Shown: positions 57,501-64,000 of the stretch, piece after piece
How positions within the stretch are numbered: the first letter of the stretch is position 1
Layout of the letters: every line of letters begins with the position of its first letter
Assembly (NCBI GenBank): GCA_026874595.1
Contig: CM049319.1
Location: 54,076,917-54,140,916, forward strand
DNA length: 64,000 nucleotides
Direction: 5' to 3'
Source of the DNA: Sipunculus nudus
Lineage: Eukaryota > Annelida > Sipuncula > Golfingiida > Sipunculidae
The notes under the pieces: model-generated
Seen by the model: only the letters and a program-made list of their open reading frames with translations
Told to the model about the DNA's origin: nothing
The model's database searches: none
Translations under genes and position numbers: made by a program

Positions 57501-60500
57501 TGGACTAATACCTTTATTTCACTTTCAAGGGAATAATGCATTTAAGTTTATATATAATCCTATTTTTTTTAAGCATATCCACTTTTTCCATTAAGAATTT
57601 TTATCTGAATCATTTTTTTAACGGGTTTTATAAATTTTTAATTAAAAAAACCTGATATTATAAGTTAAAATATTAGAAATGTTGCAAAAGTTGCAATCAT
57701 TATATATACAGAGTAAAAAACTGAAACTATAAGTTAAAATATTAGAATTGTTGCAAAAGTTGCAATCATCATATATCCAGAGTGTAGCTCATATTGGGTC
57801 ATATTATGCATACACATATATTTTATTATTTTTAAATCATAAATGTTTAAACTGAATTTAAAAGAAAATAATGCCACAACATGGCATCTACAAGAATATT
57901 CCTTGAATCACTATTAAAAACTTTTGCACATTGGAGTTTTCAGTACATGCTTAATTTTATTCACCAAAATAAAATAAAAGATTCAGTAAATTTGATAAAA
58001 TAAAACATCTTTTCAAATAAAGTATACACACTGTTGGTTGAATGAGGGACAAACAATATCATTGTGCTAATTACTATCCCAGTTTTAATTTATTACTGGA
58101 ATTAATAGTCAATTTCACACCTGGTGAAGTTTTTACTCTTCTGAAGTAAGGAATTACTTATCTCATGAACATCCACACTTTCATAGGAATACACCACTTT
58201 GTGGACACAATTAAATGTATACTTTAATCATTGTAACCCTGGTGGTACAAAACAAAATCTAAAATGTAGCATAGCCTAGAATAAGAATGAATCAAATACA
58301 GAAAATAATAACATTCATCTAGTTTATGCACAATCTGGGGGGGGGGGGGGGGAGTGCAGAGCAGAGGGGAAGCCTGCTGGTAGTGGCCAAGCTGACCCAA
58401 GGCAAGCTGCCTGGGGTGGGTTACATAATGCAAGTGAAGGCTGTACTACTAGGTGGGCTAGATGTAAACAACACTTGACATGGTGTATGAAAACATGAAT
58501 AAAAGCTATTCTTTCCAATCAATTTCTTTGAAATTTCAGATTTTAAAAGATTAAATCCTTATGTATATATGCTGTGAAAACTGAATCAACAGTGCCAAAG
58601 TTGGACAAAATTTAAGGTATTGATTTTTTATTTATGCTAATAACTTGAAAATTTGCAAAATTCAGATCTAATTTTGGGTAAACAATTGAATCTTGATTAA
58701 ATAAAGTTATATTCCTGAAAAAAAGTCTCTAGGTTCAGCAATTCTCATGTTAGGTGAGTAAATATATTTCCTGATTTTTTAAAAAATTGCATTATGTTTT
58801 GGCCCATAACTTCAAAATAATACCCAATACTGACCTAATTTTTGGTATGTTCATAGAAAATGTATGAAAGAATGTGAATACTAAATACGATCAAAAACAG
58901 ATCAGTGGTTTTGATATTAGGCAAACTTGAAGTGTAACAATGGCTTTTTTTATGGAAAACAGAGTTTTTTTTCCTTAATATCTCAAAGGAACGAAGTCCT
59001 AATGACCCGATTTTCAGTATGGTAGGAGATTTTGGGGACATCTAAAATTATGCCAACAGCTTGGGGAGCATAGAGATGTGCACTGAATGACCTACAGTCA
59101 TCAAAGTGGACTGCTTGACAATGTAAGGGAATACAACAAGAGCCTCCAAAAAAATTCAATAACTAGCCTAATTTTGCAGCTTTTATTTTCAAATTTCAGA
59201 TTTTAATAGATTAAATCCTTATGTATACATGCTGTGAAAATTAAATCCACAGTACTTACAGGAAAAAAACGTGCCGTGGCCAAAGTTGGGCAAAATTTAA
59301 GGTACCAATTTTATATTTTTGCCAATATTTAAAAAAATTTAACAGATTTTGATCTAATTTTTGGTATACAATTAAATTTTGATTAATTAAAGTTGTATTA
59401 CTGGAAAAAAGTCCCTACCTTTAACACTTTTGGTCTTAAGTGACCAAATATCTTCCTGATTTTTTTACAAAGTCCATTATGTTTGGGCCCATAACTTTTT
59501 TAAATTATATAATACTGACTTAATATCTGGCATGTACTTAGGAACTATATAGTGGAATATTTATGGTAAATATGAAGAAAACCAGATGAGTGGTTTTGAT
59601 ATTAGGCAGTCCTGAAGGTCTGAAAATAGATTTCTAATAAAAAATTGAGGTTTTTCCTTAATATCTCGAAGGAACGAAGTCCTATTGACCCAATTTTCGG
59701 CATGGTAGGAGATTTTGGGGACATCTAACTGTATGCCGAATTTCAGATTCGTAGGTCCAAAACGTGCCAGTCTTACGGACAGACATCAGGACAGACAGAC
59801 GGATGGACAGACAGACGGACGAACAACGGACAATGGACCACAACTATAGCTCAGATGACTTATAGTCAGCTGAGCTAAAAATTCATGTAGGGCTAGTTAA
59901 AGCAAGATGTTACTTGCCCTAAAAAGTTAATGTTGAGCCCCGCCAGGCAAAGTTATTTTATCCTAAGATATCCTTATCTAAGCCCAGCAGCTAACTATGT
60001 CTATTTCATTGTATTATATACAAAGGTGGTTTAATCATTTTGACACATGTGCTTTACAAATTATATGAAAATGCAGACTGAAAGAAATATGGACCTAAGG
60101 ACAGTTTTAATTCAATTTAAAATTTTTTTCATTCATTTATTCATTGAACCCACCTCTCTGCCTTTTGGAGCCTGGTGCTAGGACATTTGAGAGGTAGTGG
60201 TAGCCAGTTCGCCTCTGCAGGAAAATATAAAACAGAAAATTAGGACAACATGACCTTATTTCTGTATTTTATAAATCACAACATCAATTACATAGTACTC
60301 ATCTAGCACTCCCATAACAAAAACAATGCAATTTTCAACAGGTGCACAGAATAAACTTTTCATTACACTACTGCACTGCATTACTGCAGGTTCAAAATTC
60401 TGTGTAAACATTTAGAACACAGCTCTAGGCATAATCAGATAAAACAAGTAGACACATAACAGGTCAAGAAAAAAGAAGCAGCATTTTTTTATTATAAAAA

Positions 60501-62372
60501 TTGCAAAATGCATAATTTTAAAAACTCCATGTAGAAGTATATAAGCCCACACATAGCCTTATCAGACAAAACAAACATCAGTATTGGTCATGAGATAAAA
60601 GTCAAAGTTTTTTGAACACTGGACAGACCCCTGATGGAGAGACACTGCAATCACCCTGGCATAAGCTCATCTTGCCAAAGAGCAACAAATTCAAAAATAT
60701 CAGTTTGTACTTGTTTCCATTAATTTACATGAATACAATACAAGCTTTTTAATTTTTAACATGTTCAATTGTAAACACAGACATACTGATCTGTGGCAGA
60801 TGTCATGTCTATTAACTCTGCTGCAAGCCATATGGTTTACACTTAACCAAGAAAGTCAAAAACCTTATGTTTACAGGTTTTTATTGCACAGTTTCTTTAT
60901 TAATTTTTATTTTAAAATGAAATAAAGACAAAAGTAGTTCCAATTTCTGTCCAGCGCTGTTGAAAAACAGGCAGAATTTCTCGATAATTTTATGAAAATT
61001 TTTTTGCAACTTTCAGAGTTCAAGGATGTTCAATAAAGGTAGTTTAAGGGTGTGAAAACCTTATCAGCATCATATGCCTGACAGACTGGTCCCGTAATCA
61101 TGACCAACATGGTCCCTGCCTGAGGGCAAAGGTTTCATTTAAGGTTTAATTCACCAGGACATTTTTGCCTTAGCAAGGAGGTTATGCTTTCATTCCTGTT
61201 CATGGGTGTGTGCTTGTTCTCAACATAACTCAGGCAACCATGAACAGAATTCTCTGGAATGGGCCAATGTAGAAACAATTAAATTTTGGTGTGGGTCCAG
61301 CTCATGATCCAGATCAAAGAAGGATTTCCAGGAATATTCACAAATGTGCAGTCACGTGTGCCGATATAACATAGGAATTTGGGCCCAACAAGTGAAAGCA
61401 AACACTTCTTTTTGAATATACATATGCAATATTGAACTTATGACTATGGACCAAGAAGTGAATGAAAACATGGGTTGCCGGGTATCCCACATTAAAGATT
61501 GCAAACATGGCTGTGAACTGCATTTGTGAGAATGCATATTTCTAATTAACGCCATGTCTGACACATCTTATGGAATCCAACTTTTTTTTTATTTTATAAT
61601 ATTCTTTAGGCCATACAAACATCTCTGACTCCACATAATTCGTTTTTATTATCAGACTGATCAAACACACTGACACGCTACCTCTTCAAAGTGGCCATAA
61701 GCAAACTGAGGATTGGCAGTACTTCTTCTTTTGCGTTCTGTGCGCTTGCTTTGCAATTCTGTAAACAACAAAATAATGATTATACCTCCACAAAGCAGTC
61801 CAGCTTACTTTATTAATTCACACATAACATAGGGTGGTCCTGCTTATGTCAAATATGGCGTAACAGACCATTGGCAGTTAGAAATTTAACATATCAATTT
61901 AATAATTATGGTTACGGAAGAACTGGGTGACTGGGTACAAAATTCATCAAGGTATGAAATTACACAGATTTTATGGTATAACCTATGGGGGTCCTGCCAC
62001 AGTAAGCCATACAGAGTTTTAAAGACATCAATTGGCATATCAGACAGGCCAGAGTTTTGCAACAAGTGACTGTTCAATTTCTGCATAAATGTAACTAACC
62101 GCCTCAGGTTACCTGTTTTTTTCTTATTGTAAACTTTGCAGATTTACTGACACCTTGTAGTTAAACAAGCTCATATATCTGTCACAGGTGTGTTATTAGA
62201 ACTTCTCAAAAACAAGAATTACCTTCAGTTCATTAATATGTACACAGAGTATACATGAGATCACATAAGTTCTATAGAAAAGCCAAGTGAATAGCTGGCT
62301 TTAATATTACAGATATTTACCTTTACAAGTAACTGGTGTAACGAGATCAAGGGCAGCCATGTATTCCAGCTT
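45447..62372 (-). CDS. PHF21A: PHF21A/BHC80-like PHD-finger protein, 5' partial, eight exons
   Basis: BHC80 is the PHD reader in the LSD1/CoREST complex that binds histone H3 unmethylated at K4. Exons in transcript order: 62372-62321, 61758-61682, 60214-60154, 56390-56311, 55390-55244, 49887-49815, 46745-46642, 45539-45447. All splice sites are GT-AG and all phases agree, giving 228 residues to a TAG. In order: KLEYMAALDLVTPVTCK, ELQSKRTERKRRSTANPQF (vertebrate counterpart EIQSKRQERKRRTTANP), YHYLSNVLAPGSKRQRG, a low-complexity linker, a complete C4HC3 PHD finger, DLPGTLALVSSYIAHKA (vertebrate PGTLAIVHSYIAYKA), then a coiled coil ending FIKVFQT. The AT-hook expected after the KRKR-like block is not evident. 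The C-terminus is shorter than in vertebrates. Upstream exons lie beyond the window. PHF21A versus PHF21B cannot be separated. Confidence 0.93.
45600..46020. repeat. Diverged tandem repeat, period about 130-165 bp
   Basis: Blocks GTTGAGTTTCATCAA(A/T)ATCC, TATTCCTAATAAGTTAT, GGCAACACCAC and TGACC(T)TCTGACC recur at about 45683-45770 and 45827-45910, with a third weaker unit. It lies in the last intron of the PHF21A-like gene. Confidence 0.7.
46642..46745 (-). CDS. PHF21A: PHF21A-like exon: coiled coil
   Basis: The acceptor is GTTTTTCAG|CA and the donor ATCGTG|GTGAGG. It encodes (A)REDEKRRLEKQNQELQGE and RNQLEFKAKQLNENIV, strongly heptad-like and aligned with the vertebrate KAAKEEEKQKLL...REQLEQKVKQLSNSI region. 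Confidence 0.9.
47728..49478 (+). mobile_element. Element G, copy 1, interrupted by an array-bearing insertion
   Basis: It starts near AAGGGACCCATGTCTCACGG then CGCTCAGCTGA and ends ACTATAGCTCAGATGACTTA, TAGTCAGCTAAGCTAAAAA, after a run of GACGGA-type repeats. Copy 2 is at 56706-59883 in the same orientation. Here the element is split at about 48009-48915 by a short element A-type array. Copy 2 is continuous at that point (AATTTAAAAGAAAATAATG, about 57855). Confidence 0.8.
48009..48915 (-). mobile_element. Short element A-type array inserted in element G
   Basis: It runs from CTAGAATACAGGTAGTC (the same boundary sequence as 50335) through about three diverged dimers (CAGACAAACAGA at about 48247, 48466, 48738) to TGGGTGGAAACAGAC, which also ends the array in copy 2 of A (about 53785). 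It lacks both flanking sections of A, so the array core seems able to exist as a separate unit. Confidence 0.7.
49815..49887 (-). CDS. PHF21A: PHF21A-like exon: conserved PGTLALVSSYIAHKA segment
   Basis: The acceptor is AATATTTTTAG|GCC and the donor AAAGCCG|GTGAGT. It encodes AMEKQPADLPGTLALVSSYI AHKA, diagnostic of PHF21A/B just after the PHD finger. Confidence 0.93.
50160..54787 (-). mobile_element. Element A, copy 2, opposite orientation, in a PHF21A-like intron
   Basis: GCGAACCTGTG at 50181-50191 and its complement at 54770-54780 mark the ends. It matches copy 1 (24757-28185) throughout: outer section 53790-54787 with 24757-26130, and inner end 50160-50335 with 28016-28185. It has twelve dimers against six, and it lacks the 407-bp insertion. 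Length 4.6 kb. No coding capacity. Confidence 0.85.
50340..53790. repeat. 278-bp dimer array in element A copy 2 (twelve dimers, with higher-order repeat)
   Basis: GCAGATGAACAGATGG recurs twelve times from about 50596 to 53657 at 277-279 spacing. GGTGGCGCCACC or close variants start each 139-base half. The variant pattern of the units from 50625 on is repeated from 52016 on (GGTAGCACCAGCAGTCTTGC; then AGTTTCGCC with GAGCAATGTG), a displacement of 1391 bases or five dimers. Confidence 0.93.
55244..55390 (-). CDS. PHF21A: PHF21A-like exon: PHD finger
   Basis: The acceptor is CCATTTTCAG|GAA and the donor TGTCAG|GTGGGT. All 49 codons are in frame. The cysteine/histidine spacing C-x2-C-x8-C-x2-C-x4-H-x2-C-x14-C-x2-C is a perfect C4HC3 PHD (CAVCHKEGQLAVCGVCGTMY H ... 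WICPKC). The Asp two residues before the first Cys matches the BHC80 Asp that contacts unmodified H3K4. The Met that BHC80 has just before the third Cys is Val here. Confidence 0.96.
55713..56137 (-). mobile_element. Element B, unoccupied copy
   Basis: Read on the - strand: GTGGTGCCCTTTAGTGATCA at the start and GGACCCTCTGAGGATCATTG, TCTGACCACATCTAGTTTC at the end. It is 425 bases with one internal AACAACAACATGC...CAAATTCACAGGGATG module. It supplies the empty site for element A in the copy at 24156-28275. Confidence 0.8.
56311..56390 (-). CDS. PHF21A: PHF21A-like exon: Ser/Asn-rich linker before the PHD finger
   Basis: The acceptor is TTGTTTCCAG|GT and the donor AATGGG|GTAAAT. It encodes (G)GSRGNSNHDSYNNSHH then TDSSTALKNG. 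It has low conservation, but both phases fit the neighbouring exons, the only open frame is the right one, and the gene context supports it. Confidence 0.75.
56706..59883 (+). mobile_element. Element G, copy 2, with duplicated internal module
   Basis: It starts near GGGACCCATGGGTCACGGCG then CTCAGCTGA and ends TAGTCAGCTGAGCTAAAAAT. It lacks the array insertion present in copy 1. A module of about 650 bases (AAATTTCAGATTTTAA(A/T)AGA ... GGTAGGAGATTTTGGGGACA) is present twice (from about 58530 and 59190); copy 1 has one. A 70-base unit around TATAAGTTAAAATATTAGAA is also doubled (57655-57785). Confidence 0.8.
58336..58352. repeat. Poly-G tract
   Basis: About 17 G in a row within element G copy 2. 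Confidence 0.9.
60154..60214 (-). CDS. PHF21A: PHF21A-like exon: basic segment at AT-hook position
   Basis: The acceptor is TTTTCCTGCAG|AGG and the donor CAGAGAG|GTGGGT. It encodes RRTGYHYLSNVLAPGSKRQR (G), aligned with vertebrate [20 protein letters not shown] RG. The following RPPK of the vertebrate AT-hook is missing when joined to the next exon (GGSRGN). Confidence 0.88.
61682..61758 (-). CDS. PHF21A: PHF21A-like exon: SKRTERKRRSTANP segment
   Basis: The acceptor is TGTTTACAG|AA and the donor GAAGAG|GTAGCG. It encodes (E)LQSKRTERKRRSTANPQF and AYGHFEE, near-identical in core to the vertebrate protein. The basic run could act as a nuclear signal. Confidence 0.93.
62321..62372 (-). CDS. 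PHF21A: PHF21A-like exon: KLEYMAALDLVT segment (5'-most in window)
   Basis: The acceptor is GATTTTGCAG|AAG and the donor GTAAAG|GTAAAT. It encodes KLEYMAALDLVTPVTCK(E), aligned with vertebrate QKLAFMVSLGLVTHDHLEE. Earlier exons (the N-terminal coiled coil and Q/P-rich region) must lie at higher coordinates. Confidence 0.88.
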
Positions 62373-63231
62373 CTGCAAAATCAAAGAAAATACCAACAAG
62401 GTTAATGGTAAGACAGAAACATCAAAAGAACAATTTTTATGAATCTGGTAAAAGCTCAGGATTATTTGTATGTTCACACAAACCTGATTCAATACCATAA
62501 CTCCCCAACAGGTGTCAGAACCTGTTCCACCTTACCCTTTAAGGTTACAGGATCACATAAATATTCATGAAAGGTCAGCTAGCCTTTGACAAAATGGTTC
62601 TGGAACTTTCATATCAATTCCAGTTGAAGCTGATTTTCACTCAATTCAAAGAGGACTGTACAATATCTAAGCTTTTTTCACACAGGGAAGAACTTGCCAC
62701 ACTCACTCTGATTATGAGTAGAATTAACAATATCTGAGCTTTTTCTCAAGATTCTGGTTATCCTATTTCATTGAGAAAATGTATGTGACAAAAATGTGTA
62801 TTAATGTTTGTACATTGAACAAAAACTTTTGCCTGGGCTTTTGATATTGAGCCACTTTAATTTATTAATTCAGTTGACAATTTTCCCCTTTTTTCCAAAA
62901 AGTGTTTATGCATAAAATCTGGGAAAAGTGACTTTTTCTAAGAATTTACAGCCTTCTGTATGTGTTATGATTGGTATTCCTGGAATAGACATTAATAACC
63001 CTTTACTGCCTGCACTCCTTCTGCAATGGTTATACACTGTAGTCATTCAAGATCTCCTTTGCTTTATCCGCTGCTTTGTATAGTAAATTTTACATGGGTT
63101 TTAACACCAATGCTGGCAGAGGGCCAAGAATTGTGGATCTGACCAATAAGAGCAGGTTGTTGCGGGTTTAAAACTTGGAATTGGATGCCACACTCTAATT
63201 GGTCAGAATGAATATAAAGCCTGCTACAGCA

Positions 63232-63415
63232 CACTGGAACCTATTTGAAAAACAATATGTCTAAAAAGGCCACTTGTCTATTAAGACCACCATTGGATGA
63301 ACCAAAAGCATTCACATATATAGGTTATAACTGATCCGTCTAATAAGACCACCTGTGGATTGAAACTCCTTTTGGCCAGTCCTACCGTTGGACTTACTAC
63401 ACAAGTTTTACTGTA
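63232..63415 (+). mobile_element. CAGTGGAACC MITE-like family, diverged copy
   Basis: It shares ACTGGAACCT, TATTAAGACCACC, CACCTGTGGATTGA and TTTTGGCCAGTCCTACCG with 21398-21568 and ends ACAAGTTTTACTGTA. Confidence 0.75.
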
Positions 63416-63539
63416 CATATTTTCTGCTTAAGGATATCCAAGACATTCCCACTGTTACTTTGCCAAGTTACATCATTTACAGAGGAAAATCTTCCTGAAG
63501 ACAATCTAGCCTAAATGAGGTAGTAAGCATTTTTTAAAG

Positions 63540-64000
63540 TCAGTCTGATTCAGACAGGACAGTACAATATCTGACCTTTTTCTTAATGGGAGGAATATGC
63601 CACACTCAATTCTGATTCAGACAGGACTGTAAAATATCAGACTTTTTTCTCATTGGGAGGAATATGCCAAACTCAATTCTGATTCAGACAGGACTGTACA
63701 ATATCTGACCTTTTTCTTAATGGGAGAAATATGCCACACTCACACTGATTCAGACAGGACTGTACAATATCTGATCTTTTTTCTAAATGGGAGAAATATG
63801 CCACACTTACTCTGATTCAGACAGGACTGTACAATATCTGATCTTTTCCTTAAAGGGAGAAATATGCCACTATCTCTCTGATTCAGACAGGACTCTACAA
63901 TATCTGATCTTTTTCTAAATGGGAGGAATATTCCACACTGATTCAAATAGGACTGTACAAGATCTGATCATTTTCTGAATGGGAAGAGCATGCCACCCTC
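63540..64000. repeat. Minisatellite of about 66 bp, running off the window
   Basis: Seven units of GATTCAGACAGGACTGTACA, ATATCTGA(C/T)CTTTTT, AATGGGAG(A/G)AATATGCCACA. A lone relative is at about 62650-62770. The 68-codon minus-strand ORF across it is an artefact of the repeat. Confidence 0.95.

Noticed and set aside
63740-63946. 68-codon ORF with repeated GIFLPFRKRSD-like motif
   Set aside because: Artefact of the roughly 66-bp minisatellite.
63540-64000. CRISPR-like array
   Set aside because: Repeats are contiguous without unique spacers and the genome is eukaryotic.

Overview
This is eukaryotic, intron-rich, AT-rich DNA packed with transposons. Two conserved animal genes are recognisable: a SIAH-type E3 ubiquitin ligase on the + strand and a PHF21A/BHC80-type PHD-finger gene on the - strand. 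The modular repeats with internal tandem arrays, the many short TIR elements and tRNA-headed SINEs resemble a marine lophotrochozoan, most likely a mollusc and perhaps a bivalve. That placement is inference; the two proteins establish only 'animal'.

Layout. 109-5375: a full-length, apparently intact two-ORF non-LTR retrotransposon, probably inside an upstream SIAH intron. 5698-14816: five SIAH exons (RING, SIAH zinc fingers, substrate-binding domain to the stop); the first coding exon is not in view. SIAH introns hold a 2.5-kb trinucleotide minisatellite (7664-10205) and a 36-bp minisatellite (10404-10735) that has copied the 5' splice site of exon 10328-10434 about eight times. 14817 to about 16.3-17.8 kb: probable 3' UTR, then more repeats.

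17.8-45.4 kb has no gene I can support. It contains microsatellites, several TIR elements (20461-20771, 21398-21568, 41502-42001, 40581-41281 with a SINE inside), a palindromic pair of one MITE-like family (35802-36495) and a nested transposon stack (23722-29349). In that stack a long-TIR unit holds element B, which holds element A, which holds a 407-bp insertion. Element A carries an array of 278-bp dimers, each half starting with the palindrome GGTGGCGCCACC.

45447-62372: eight exons of the PHF21A-like gene (- strand; 5' exons beyond the window). All junction phases agree. Its introns hold a second, opposite copy of element A (50160-54787), an unoccupied copy of B (55713-56137) and two copies of element G (47728-49478, 56706-59883). 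These second copies act as natural empty sites for the insertions seen elsewhere. 63540-64000: a roughly 66-bp minisatellite running off the window.

The two genes are transcribed toward each other across about 30 kb of repeats. SIAH is a RING E3 ligase; BHC80 is the histone-H3-tail reader of the LSD1/CoREST complex. Nothing in the sequence links them functionally. A, B, G are local labels for repeat families, not database names.
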